Source: Lineus longissimus (lineage: Eukaryota; Nemertea; Pilidiophora; Heteronemertea; Lineidae). Taken from it: 64,000 nt of DNA. Positions 30,450 to 39,987 of the stretch are shown here, one piece after another (within the stretch, counting starts at the first letter, position 1; each line of letters opens with the position of its first letter). The notes beneath the pieces were generated by a model. That model made no database searches. It was not told where the DNA came from and saw only the letters and a list, made by a program, of their open reading frames with translations. The stretch lies in contig NC_088324.1 in the NCBI RefSeq assembly GCF_910592395.1, positions 5,420,953 to 5,484,952 on the forward strand, given 5' to 3'. Made by a program: the position numbers and the translations under genes.

Positions 30450-30942
30450 GTTGTTCCAGGGATTATTTGGTTGCTGGATGGCTACATATGGTGGCTTGGC
30501 AATAGTTATGTGAAAGTATAACCAGACTCAGTAATATCCCACTGAGTCCAATCTCACTTTCGGTCGGCCGAGATCTTATCCTCCTTGATAACTAGAAAGT
30601 ACCAAGTGGACACCCAAAACGCTTCATAAATGAACAGGAAAACGGATATTTGGTTAAATTATTATTATTGATATCATCTATACGGATTCGAAGTCCGCTT
30701 CCAAAAGCCTAAAGGAGAAAAGTAAGGTTAGAAATGGGAATAAGAGAATGAGGTGAACTTACAGGTTGGCTGATAATCGAGGTCTGTCTATCGCTTAGTT
30801 GGGCAAACCGGTGTGGCCTTTTACACCCAACTTTCCGGACACCTGATTGGTCAATAGACAGCTCACTCCAAAATCACCCCGACTACGAGCCCACGTCATC
30901 GACTCATGGTCCCTTTTCCCAGGGCTCTGGCTTCTACCAACT
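30450..30942. other. 5' region of the Env-bearing gypsy element, limits unclear
   Basis: No coding is recognised and no copy of the LTR at 26734 was found here by eye. The 5' LTR may be lost or too diverged. Ends at the AACT flank of the next transposon. Confidence 0.3.
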
Positions 30943-30971
30943 CTGCCCCCCCAAGAGAGACTGCAGTATCT
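30943..30971 (+). repeat. Left terminal inverted repeat of the 5-kb transposon
   Basis: CTG, seven C, then AAGAGAGACTGCAGTATCT. Pairs with 35965-36003 apart from the length of the C/G run (7 versus 17). Confidence 0.8.
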
Positions 30972-31746
30972 ACATTTTTCTCGAACTGAGAAAATCAAGT
31001 GTAAAGTTTTCTTGCTTGCCCTGTGAAGCATATGAGTGAATTGAAAGGTTTATGGGATGATTAGATACTATATTGGTGTATACATTTTAGGAGTTAGAAA
31101 TGGTATGAAATAGTTTATCTACAAAGAATGTAATGTAGATACTGCAGTTTTACTTGGGTATTTATATGGAAATGGCAACATAGAGACCGCAGTATCTGTG
31201 GCAAAACAGCTTCCATTGGGACAAATATCTACAGCAACCTAGAAAAACAACAACTAGAGATATGAATGTATCAAAATGTATTAAAAACAATAAAAACAAT
31301 TAAAACTCATTTAAAAATTTTGCTAACTGGCACAAAAAAAACTGCCATAAACACTAATGTTTCGACCCAAACGCTTTACAGAAATCCATCAAAGGACTTA
31401 ACAAGTCCACATCCACGTCATTGTAGAAAGATGGGCTATAAGCCACATATAATGTGCACTTCGATATCAGGTTCTTCACCTCACAAATGCTTTTTTATGT
31501 TGCTTTATGTTTCCTGTTCGTGTCTCTAAACTACAAGACCTGGTAGCAAGTACTCTGCCACAAAGACAATCTCAAATGTTAGCATAGGGGAGGAATGTTT
31601 AGTTTCCTTAAAAAGCTACACGTAAGACATTTGAGTTTTGCTTCCGACATGCAGCTCGAAATCAACTACAGCTTTCATGTTTTTCCTAGGGGAGATGACT
31701 AATGAATGAGCGATATTCCACAGGCACACACACGCAGATTCAATAA

Positions 31747-33807
31747 TTAGTCCAAGACATCAAGTTCTGCATTGTTGTCTTCCATAAGATTGTTCCAGAA
31801 CAACCTTCTAGAAGCTGGCATCATGTTACAAAGCTTTGACATGATATCAGCTTTTTTGACAGCAGGGATACCCCTCCCACGTTCACGTAGCTTTTGTGGT
31901 ACCTCAAGATCAAATCTATTCTTCAAGAAGTCGACCTCAGTGAAATCTACGTCGTTGTGTTCCTTTTTGTAAAAGAAACTTGTAGAACCTCTGCGAAATT
32001 GAATAACACTGATGGCGGCAAGCAGGACTTGTGCTCTCTTGAGTTTGGGCTGCGACTGGCCACCTTTGTAGGCACGGACCTTTTCATTCTCAAGAACAAT
32101 TACGTCTGCACTCCCTGAATTTGAACTTGCAATGACGTCAACGAATTCTTGGAAATCGTACACATTTCCCCCTTTCCGGCATTTCATTTCAGATTCAACG
32201 ACACCTTTCCACTGTTTCATTTCGAGTTCAACGCCATGATGGAAAGAGTCTGCTGACATAAACGTATGCCCTGGCTCAAAGAATTTGAGGGTGACGTCTT
32301 CAAAACTGACCCTGTTGCTGTTGACTAGTGCCACAAGTTGCGTGATGATGCACCAATTTTTGTTCTGGGCTGAACAATTGTCAAGCCACAAGATGACATG
32401 CTTTTTGTCACGGACTTTTTCCAATGCAGTCAGAAAGGCAGATGTTATCTCTTCGGCTTTCCTGCCAGCGACCCCTTCATGCCACACTATAGAAATGGTT
32501 TTCTGTTTGGGCTTTCCTTTCTTCCTTTTGCCAAGCGTGGCAAATGTCTCATGGAAGGCAATGATCCTGCGCGTGAAGATTGCCGTTTTATTACCCGGCA
32601 TTCTCTGGAGCATAATCACTTTCTGAAGATCGGCACTTTTGACCACGCAATCATCAGGCCAATCTTTGTTGCTGTCCTCTTGGTATTTCTCACGACCTAT
32701 GTTTGCTCTTGTTTTGTGTTTAGTCCAGTTTTCGCATTCAGGGCAGTTGTCATGAATGACACCTTCCTTGTCCACAGCGCCACTGGGATTAGCATGCAAA
32801 TTGTGTTTTGTACAGGTTTCGCACTCTTCTTCACCTAATTTTGCGAAGCTTATGTTCATATCCCTTACACTTTTCCGATAGGTCTCTAATCCACACTTGA
32901 AATTGGGGTGTTTCTCTCGAAAGTCAGAGTGCATAAACTCCGATGTGATATCGCTAGGAAGATATTTCCTGTACGGGGCATGTTCTCGTCTGTAATGACT
33001 TGTAGATGGCTTAAATGACAATATGTGCTCCTTGATGGGATCCCTGTCGATCTTCTTGGTAGAAGGTTGTCGTCCTCGCATGTCAGGTGTACTCGTAAGA
33101 TCTGCTGGAGCAGTGGTCTTCATAACTGTAGTTATCAAGCGATCATTCTTTGTGTTATACCCAAGAGTGTTCAGGAAAAATGCTTTGCACACCTGCTGAT
33201 CAACACCATCCGCATTTGTCAGTTTGTACAAGAATGTATTGTCACGTCTACTTTCATGCTCTCCTTTAGATAGTCTCTGCTTAGGAATCCTCGAAACATG
33301 ACGGAAGATCATCTGGCGTTTCCCATTGTAGCTTAAACTCTGGAAATCCTGCCAAATCTTCGTTCTTTGGTTGTCATTTATCTTTTCTGAACACCCTCTT
33401 TTGCAAGATAATTTGCAGGATTGCCAGACTGGTGTTTGTGCTGGCTCAGTAGTCTTCGACTTCTTGTGTGGTGGCTCCTCGACTTCAGTATCGGGCGGTC
33501 CTGCTGGAAGGTCTTCATATGGGTCGTCTCGGTGGGTCTCGGCTGCGTCACCAAGAGTGTTCTCTGCCAGTATTTCGATGGATGGTTCATCTGTTGAGAC
33601 ATCGCCGGGAAGGACACCAGTAAGCAACTCCTGATCTGTCTCAAGGTCGGCAGCTAATTGTTCTACCTCTGTTGCTGTAGCCTCCACCGCTATCTCAACC
33701 GCTGGTTCTGGTACAACGTACTGCATGGCGTGAAAGATGGCTGCAGCTGGTACGACTGCTTCAGGATTAACAGGGCTTCTTGTTGGTTTGATCCTTGGAG
33801 TGGCAGC
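31747..33807 (-). CDS. Putative transposase (DUF7869-like), main exon
   Basis: 659 codons from the ATG at 33726; the frame is open upstream to an acceptor ATTTTCAG|CTGCCAC at 33807. Residues 1-95 are acidic. A Cys cluster (CKLSCKRGC, 104-112) and a Cys/His set (C302, C305, H308, H311, C328, C331) suggest zinc binding. The C-terminal half reads ISIVWHEGVAGRKAEEI, HVILWLDNCSAQNKNW (Asp449) and KFFEPGHTFMSADSFHHGVE (Asp493, His496/497, Glu500). That is the pattern of a family I know as DUF7869-type proteins, which resemble an RNase H fold; the role of these acids is inferred. Its place between terminal repeats argues that it is the element's transposase. No lesion is visible in this exon. Confidence 0.75.
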   Translation of the reverse strand, partial: AATPRIKPTRSPVNPEAVVPAAAIFHAMQYVVPEPAVEIAVEATATEVEQLAADLETDQELLTGVLPGDVSTDEPSIEILAENTLGDAAETHRDDPYEDLPAGPPDTEVEEPPHKKSKTTEPAQTPVWQSCKLSCKRGCSEKINDNQRTKIWQDFQSLSYNGKRQMIFRHVSRIPKQRLSKGEHESRRDNTFLYKLTNADGVDQQVCKAFFLNTLGYNTKNDRLITTVMKTTAPADLTSTPDMRGRQPSTKKIDRDPIKEHILSFKPSTSHYRREHAPYRKYLPSDITSEFMHSDFREKHPNFKCGLETYRKSVRDMNISFAKLGEEECETCTKHNLHANPSGAVDKEGVIHDNCPECENWTKHKTRANIGREKYQEDSNKDWPDDCVVKSADLQKVIMLQRMPGNKTAIFTRRIIAFHETFATLGKRKKGKPKQKTISIVWHEGVAGRKAEEITSAFLTALEKVRDKKHVILWLDNCSAQNKNWCIITQLVALVNSNRVSFEDVTLKFFEPGHTFMSADSFHHGVELEMKQWKGVVESEMKCRKGGNVYDFQEFVDVIASSNSGSADVIVLENEKVRAYKGGQSQPKLKRAQVLLAAISVIQFRRGSTSFFYKKEHNDVDFTEVDFLKNRFDLEVPQKLRERGRGIPAVKKADIMSKLCNMMPASRRLFWNNLMEDNNAELDVLD

Positions 33808-34365
33808 TGAAAATGAGAGAGTTAAATTTATAATGAAAGGTCCATGTACTGGAGCACTTTGTTACCTTTGTTTCAAAAGAATTGCACAGGGAATCTGATA
33901 TACCCATCATTGCTGTTGCCCTAAGCCTCTGAATGTCCATAGGGTGGGCCTGCCGTGGGATGAACAAGGTCTATGAACATGTTGTGTCCTTTGGTAATTC
34001 CACATGCAATATGTGACCATCCCTGCTACAACACTGTCTACAGGGTAGTCACATTCCCCTTCAGTGCTTCAATCATATTTACAGCCGCAGTCCATTGGCT
34101 AAAAGCCACCTCCTTCATCTAAAACATCATACCCGCCATCATAATCAGCAAGGTATTCAAGGGCGCCGTTCGACAAAAACTTCTGCCTCTGAGGCATTTT
34201 TTCAAACACGTGTCATGTCCTGCTCCATCCTGCTGACTGCCAAAATAATAGTGTCATGTGTCTCTCCCTTCAGATTTTACATCGTACTGATGATATCCAC
34301 ATGCAGGGAGCATTTATACGCTGTGTGCTGCGTTGTGCGATCAAGAGATACATAATGAGAAAATT

Positions 34366-34456
34366 TTAACCTCATGACGTGCGGTGCACGTCATCCGCAC
34401 GGAACAGTGCATGTGTCATGACGTGCACTGCACGTCATCCGCAGCGAAAGGGTTAA
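34366..34456. mobile_element. 83-bp TTAA-flanked miniature element with TGACGTGC palindromes
   Basis: TTAA at 34366 and 34453 enclose 83 bp that begins CCTCATGACGTGC and ends GCGAAAGGG. Inside are two copies of a near-palindrome, CATGACGTGC(G/A)(G/C)TGCACGTCATCCGCA. TTAA target and CCY/GGG termini point to a piggyBac-mobilised MITE. It lies in the intron between 33807 and 34506. Confidence 0.55.
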
Positions 34457-34505
34457 ATCATTAAAAGTGAATGTGGCTGACAGGAACCATGAATTATACA
34501 CTTAC

Positions 34506-34655
34506 CTGGGGTTGGTTGAAATTCCATTTTTTCTCCATCAGTGTGATGCGTTACAGGAGTCGAGTGTGCAGGTTGCATTATTTCACCATCATTCTAATGT
34601 TTTACTGGAGGTCTTGCGGAAGGTCTCGAAAAGGTGTCTTGCATGACCACTTTAT
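34506..34655 (-). CDS. Candidate 5' exon 2 of the transposase gene
   Basis: Acceptor CATTTTCAG|ATAAAG and donor CCCAG|GTAAGT are both strong. Read in the frame set by 35536-35611 it gives DKVVMQDTFSRPSARPPVKH and then a TAG, after which the frame is open to the donor. The exit phase does not match the strong acceptor of the main exon, although it fits a weaker AG 13 bases further in. It is therefore either leader sequence, with translation starting later (ATG GAG AAA in the phase that fits), or a lesion. Confidence 0.45.
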
Positions 34656-35535
34656 CTGAAAATGAAATGAGTAAATTAATTATTAGATTTCATGTACCCT
34701 AAAGTTCCTCCAGAGAGAACAGATATGGGCGAGATGTCCCAATCAATAACTAGGGCTATATTGGCCCTTATTGGAGTGATTCATCCCTGCATCATTCCTC
34801 CCAAGTTCGATTAGAAAGCCAAAAAATTGGGCTGGGTGGATTTATGGCGTTGATGGGTTGTTGGCAGAATCTGAAACAGTGTACTACACGAAGTGGGGTC
34901 CACACGGGAAGAGGGCCCAGCACCTGCATACCCTAGGATGGCTATTACTTGAGGATATGTTAGTAGTAAAAGCCTCGGCAGTGCCCCCTCCCTCACCAGG
35001 TTCAGAGGCCTGGCAATAGGCTTGCGGATGGGCAACCGGCGGGGGGAGGAATTGCCTGACACCTCCAGCCTGAACCAAATAAAAAAAAGGAATAGCGTCA
35101 CGTTCTCTCCCACGGAACATTCGGGTATGTAGGCATAGGCCTACATTTTGTACCAGTATGGCCTTCATTTAACATGATTCTCCGATATACCCGTGTTTGA
35201 ATAGTTTAGGCCTATCATGACCTAATGGAGGGGATAAAATTGTGAGTTTTGAAGCAGTTGCAGATGCAAAATACACAGGAAATCAATTGTCGGATGATCG
35301 TGAACTATTTCCGGACGATGTAGGCCTAAATCCTTTCAAAAGTCATAGATAAAAGCAACCATTACAATATGGGAGCTTTACACTACATAGACAGAACCAA
35401 TTGGTTTGATAACACCTTAGGTGGACGTATTCCTATAGAACAACCCATGTACATTTAGGGTCGGGCGGTAGGCCTAACCTTGAAACAAACTGAAAACTTT
35501 CTGCCTCACTGTAACTTTCTTTGACTAAAACTTAC

Positions 35536-35611
35536 CATTATCATTGACCCTCTTGCTTCTTTGTGCCTTCAGCGCCATTTCTAAGATGATCCTTCTGCGA
35601 GAACAAGCCAT
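35536..35611 (-). CDS. Candidate 5' exon 1 of the transposase gene
   Basis: An ATG at 35611 gives a basic 25-residue start (MACSRRRIILEMALKAQRSK...) up to donor AATG|GTAAGT at 35535. Supported by the donor consensus and by being in frame with 34506-34655; no homology known. Confidence 0.4.
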
Positions 35612-35964
35612 TTTGTTGGAAAAATGGCTTGTGAAACAGAGACAATCATGCAATGAGAGAGAACAATGTCAAATTGAGATGTAATCAATTCTGCAGTAAG
35701 TGCAGCCTCACTTTCAGAAATGTGACTTCTCCCAAGCAAAACTGCAGTATCTTCCAGATTTATGACGCCATCCCAAGCCAAAGTGCAGTAAGTGAAGATA
35801 CTGCTCTTTTGCTTGGTTTTACCACGTCTGATCTGTAGATACTGCTAATGTGATATACAGTAACAGGCCACCCTGGTGGGAATTATGGGAACTAAAGTGT
35901 TCAATAGAAAGAGTGTGTTGAGTTGTGTCATGATATGTAAAAATCTCAATTTGGTCAAAATTGC

Positions 35965-36003
35965 AGATACTGCAGTCTCTCTTGGGGGGGGGGGGGGGGG
36001 CAG
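35965..36003 (-). repeat. Right terminal inverted repeat of the 5-kb transposon
   Basis: AGATACTGCAGTCTCTCTT, 17 G, CAG. The expanded G run probably reflects slippage. Confidence 0.8.
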
Positions 36004-36616
36004 AACTACCCTCGTCAAAATCAGGAGATCATACTATGTAAGTTTAGATAACATTGCTTAAAGTAGAAACAAGTCAGGGACTAACTAGGAGTACGCCTAT
36101 CCTTAAATCAGTGGTAATACTAAAACAGAAAAGCGATCTCAGCTATTGTAGGACCAAATACAACATATGACATCTCATATGAAATAAGAATTAATAACGA
36201 ATAAAGGGATGTGGTTTAAACTCTTCAGAATGGACCAAAACCAAATGTTAGGTCGCAGACTTAACCTACAGTCAAATTGTTTGTATAACTAATAGGCCTG
36301 AGGCTCAAGTTGTCTGACAGAGGTGACATTCTAGGACAGGGTCCTCATTTACGGACGTCCTTGAGTGAAACCAAATAAGCTAGGCTGACTACATGCCCTG
36401 CCATACATCTCTTAATAACATCTACAAGTACCTTCTGACAACCAGCTAGGCCCTTAGTGGAAGCTGACTTAGGTCGCATTTCAATATTACATTTAGACAT
36501 CAGAATACAAAATACAAAACTTTAATGGCAAACTTCAGCGCTCAGTTACACTCCCCCCGTTTTGGTAACCCTTGCCCCCAAGGTGTCATAAGTAACATAG
36601 ATATGCGTAAGCACTG

Positions 36617-36886
36617 TTAGTCAAAGTCCAATAAGCTGATAATGTCCTTGTTCCTGGAAGTGGCTCTCCGTCTCTCGAGAGGGGCACGTCTGTTACGGAG
36701 CAATTCTGAAACAGTTTCATCTCTGAAAGACACCAACGCAACTTTGAAACCGCAACTCTGAAAGTAGATAACTTTGTTGTCGTCCGCGAGATGTCTCAGC
36801 CGGTGCATCAAGTAGTGATTAACTAATGAATGCCCAGTCCTCTGGTCTATGTATAGTGTATAGTGTATAGTGTATAGTATAGGCAA
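36617..36886 (-). pseudogene. Unassigned repeat-borne coding fragment
   Basis: The frame includes FQSCGFKVALVSFRDETVSELLRNR. A segment reading almost the same on the plus strand (ALVSIRDETVSELLRN) occurs at about 50375-50440, so this is part of a dispersed element with some conserved coding. A 7-bp TAGTGTA microsatellite (about 36848-36878) forms its start. Function unknown. Confidence 0.35.
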
Positions 36887-36889
36887 AGT

Positions 36890-37890
36890 TTGAGGAATCT
36901 AGCGCTGCTGTTCAAGGAGAATCAACCACACACATAATTAAGCCTTTGTTACACGTTGCATGAGCTACATGTACGAAGTCCGAACTGAACAGCCTTCCAG
37001 CCCCTTTCTCCGGAAATTTAGTCAATGAAACCCTCATCGGGATTTTCCACAGCAGCAATAGAGGGGGGGGGGGGCGTTATAGTCACCAGTCAACATTAGT
37101 CATCGGGCCCTGTCATCAACTTTTGAAGTTGATGTTGGCTCAATATGTAAGCCATACCGGTAATTAAACAAAATGTACCTCCAAAATGGGGGGGGGGGGG
37201 GGACATTCTGGGCATTTTTTTGCATCCTAATAGATTGAAAAGAAAACTTGTCACTAATCTACCGACTATATGTATTTCTCACTTACATGCATGCTACACA
37301 TGACATTATACATAAACTAATTATAAAAAAGTATATTCTCCGATACTGTAGAGTCCACGAGAGCCGTCACCATCACTACGAAAGCATTGGTATGTCCTGG
37401 CCCAGATAACTTGAAATTTATCCTGTAAGCCTTATCAAGCTCAATGCATGCAGTGTAAATCACTACCTGATAATTTTTTATCTTTGCTTTTTGGTCTGAT
37501 AATTGTAAACGACTCTCACATGAACCATTAGTATACAAAGGCCTACTTCTTTCTCCCCATTTAACATTCCGACTCAAAAAGCAAAAGTATAATCCTGTCA
37601 AGAATGGGAAAGTACCGTGATTAGAAGTAAGCTATGATTTGTCCTTTAATCATTTGCTTAAATGAGAATTGGTTCGTACCTTCCGAATATCGGACAATTA
37701 AATGAGGAGAAAAACGTAGGTGTAATGAACAAGACGTAGAAGCAAAGTAGGCTACATTGTGTATAGAACGGCACGAAGTGCAATATATTGTTCGTCACCC
37801 TTCAGGATTTTCACAAACAGCGCAGCCGTGCGTACACAGGGAGAATATGATGAAAACTCTATATAAAATATTAAGAAGTGGGAAGCCAAT
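36890..37890. other. No recognised gene; two poly-G runs
   Basis: G runs near 37062-37073 and 37186-37201. A 94-codon minus frame (37317-37601) has no motif. AT-rich otherwise. Confidence 0.3.
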
Positions 37891-38924
37891 CTATAGAAGT
37901 CTGTCAGCAAAACGTTTGGCCAAAGTAGCCTTCCACATGTCAAAGTGTTTGGCTGAGGATACGTCTAAAACAATGAACTCTCCCTCATCTGAGTAGTTGG
38001 TGTCGTTGTTGCTGCTCTTTAATAACCAGGTCGAAAGAAGCCCGTCTTTAAATCTCTGACAGTTTTGATGCATTCTGTGACAGTATGACCCAAGAAGATC
38101 GTTGCAAAAGTCCTCGACCGAAATGAGAAAATGTCCAGGCACTGTACGAATTGAACGTCCGTTTCTTTCCTCAGCTCTTACCCAGAGTCGTGTTTTATTG
38201 GAAATGCCCAAGAGGACCTCGCCCTCACCAGTGTTCATTTGTTCACCAATTTGAGCCTGATATTCACTCGTGCTTTCATACGCCATTTGCTCCAGAGAAT
38301 CGTCTGTTTCCCCAAGCAAGGCCTGATCAATGTCCACAGTCATCTCAGTATCAATCTCTAGTGGCAGGGTGTCTGACAAATTGGTTGGGCCGGCAATTCC
38401 AGTTGTGATTTTTCCTTTGCCTGCTGCAACTCCATGAAGTTAATTATTGCTTCAAAGGAATTGAACTGATCGGCGATATTCAAATACTCCTCTGAAAAAG
38501 GGATGTCATCTGTCGACTTTTTGTTAAGTGTGATTCGCTTGCGGCGGCTTTCTTCCTCGGCTCGTGTTAAAGATGCAACATCACTTACGGAGAACCATTC
38601 CTCACTCTCTACCCCATCCAACTTGTATGCAACTTTGTACCGATATATTGGTTTGTTTGTTTTGGTCACAGTTCCTTCAACCGCCAGTCGTGCCTTCATG
38701 GACTTTCCTCCCCTTTTTAGGCGTTTGTCCTTTCCCTGTACCCGGTCATACACCTTCTCGCCTACCTCGTAGGAGCTAGGTGGATCTTTTCCAAGACGTT
38801 TCTTGACCATTTTGTCGGCAAATTTCGTCGAGGACGCCCGCGCCCTACCTCTCACAACATCTGCAGCCTCTTGAAATGAACGCATGTCTTCCTTGGCAAG
38901 GTTTACATCAAACTGTGAAGTTAT
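37891..38924 (-). pseudogene. Integrase-type transposon protein, C-terminal exon (KRBA2/Ginger-like)
   Basis: Acceptor TTTTTTCAG|ATAACT at 38924, phase 0. Reads SFQEAADVVRGRARASSTKF, ADKMVKKRLGKDPPSSYEVG, EKVYDRV and YKVAYKLDGVESEEWFSVSD. After a one-base frame change near 38400 in an A run it continues to FCNDLLGSYCHRMHQ and FKDGLLSTWLLKSSNNDTNY, ending DVSSAKHFDMWKATLAKRFA. The first part resembles C-terminal modules of gypsy-type integrases carried by Ginger/TDD-like DNA transposons and KRBA2-like proteins; this assignment is from memory of the pattern. Confidence 0.55.
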
Positions 38925-39151
38925 CTGAAAAAAGTTGATTTGAAATTAGTTTTTAGAAATTACTTAGTAGTACCAGTAGGCCTAAAATACCAATCGGTGG
39001 CAAGTGCTCGATGACCACTCTTTGGATACCATTCATATCAGCATAAAACATTGTGATTCATGTTCAAATCGGAGTGGCTTGACATTTGACTGTGATGCGA
39101 TAGCAAGGACTATTATATCAATTTACATGCTGTTGACACTGAAAGCATTAC

Positions 39152-39297
39152 CTCTGTTCCTTCGTCATCCGACCCCTCTTCACTAGATATCCCAGCATTG
39201 TCTTCTTCCGCTTCTGACGTACTGTTGACTTGCTCTGCCTTCTTCCCCGGAAACCATGGATGTCGTGCATAGTATACTTCAAATGGACAAAGTTTAT
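39152..39297 (-). pseudogene. Integrase-type transposon protein, middle exon
   Basis: Acceptor TTTCTTTTAG|ATAAAC at 39297 and donor GAG|GTAATG at 39151, exit phase 0 matching the next exon. Reads KLCPFEVYYARHPWFPGK (the post-catalytic 'PFEV-YGR' box of integrases), then a Glu/Ser-rich acidic stretch. Confidence 0.55.
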
Positions 39298-39319
39298 CTA
39301 AAAGAAAAATGGTCAGAAT

Positions 39320-39598
39320 TAATTACATTTCGTGAATTCGATTTCGTGAACTTCAGATTTCTTGGGGACGATTCTTCGCCTCCCAATCTCCACAATCCTG
39401 TCTTCCTCGATTCCCGTGACGGGCATCAGCTTCCTACTCAAGAGGTTCACGCCCGACCACTTCTTTTTGCAGGCCCTCTTCTCTAGCTTAGTAGACAAGT
39501 CCCGCCACCTCACATCCTCCCCAAGAAACCGTAAAAGAACCTCATATATGTCGTCGTCCATGGCATACACTGACGAATCCTTCTTCCCATGTTCCTGA
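39320..39598 (-). pseudogene. Integrase-type transposon protein, N-terminal exon
   Basis: Acceptor TTATTTCAG|GAACAT at 39598. Reads DDIYEVLLRFLGEDVRWRDL, KRACKKKWSGVNL, and GIEEDRIVEIGRRRIVPKKS, then VHEIEF, where a zinc module and catalytic core should follow. Only 29 bases separate it from the next exon, so the core (about 250 residues) has been deleted. Confidence 0.45.
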
Positions 39599-39726
39599 AA
39601 TAAAATGGAGATACACGTTCATGTCTTTCAAGATTTTGAGTCGAAAAAGCGGAAATACTTGTTTTGGCCTTTGAGGAATAGGCATCACCACCGCCGATCC
39701 TTCCTCTGATAGCAGGCATACAGGGG

Positions 39727-39987
39727 TGTCTATATACTGAAGATCGAAGACCGAAGACCCCCTAGAAATCAAGAACCCAAACTAAAAAACGAGGACCCGA
39801 ATGTCAACTATTAAACAAAGACCCCTTTCGTTTTATAGTTGACACAAGAGCCTTCGTTTTATAGTTGACATCAGGGTCTTTGTTTTATAGTTGACATTAG
39901 GATCTTCACTTTATAGGTATTTTGGATGGGGGGGGGCGGGGGTCTGTGATCTTCAGTCTTCGGTCTTTACTCTTCAGTGTATAGACT
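39727..39987. mobile_element. 260-bp MITE with inverted ends and internal repeats
   Basis: Left GTCTATATACTGAAGATCG / right TCTTCAGTGTATAGAC are complementary, with further pairing of GAAGACCGAAGACC and GTCTTCGGTCTT. The interior has four copies of a unit containing TTTTATAGTTGACA. No coding. Confidence 0.65.

Larger units (their letters stand above)
30939..36007 (-). mobile_element. 5.06-kb DNA transposon of unassigned class with terminal inverted repeats
   Basis: Left end at 30943 reads CTGC7AAGAGAGACTGCAGTATCT; right end (35960-36003) is its complement, AGATACTGCAGTCTCTCTT followed by a longer G run and CAG. AACT stands directly outside both ends (30939-30942, 36004-36007), a likely 4-bp target duplication. 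The interior encodes one long protein (31747-33726) with candidate 5' exons. The words GATACTGCAG / CTGCAGTATC recur in the subterminal 300 bp of both sides. This is the architecture of a cut-and-paste element, but I cannot place it in a named superfamily. Confidence 0.75.

Noticed and set aside
34884-35168. 94-codon minus-strand frame between transposon exons
   Set aside because: No splice support and no motif; lies in intron sequence.
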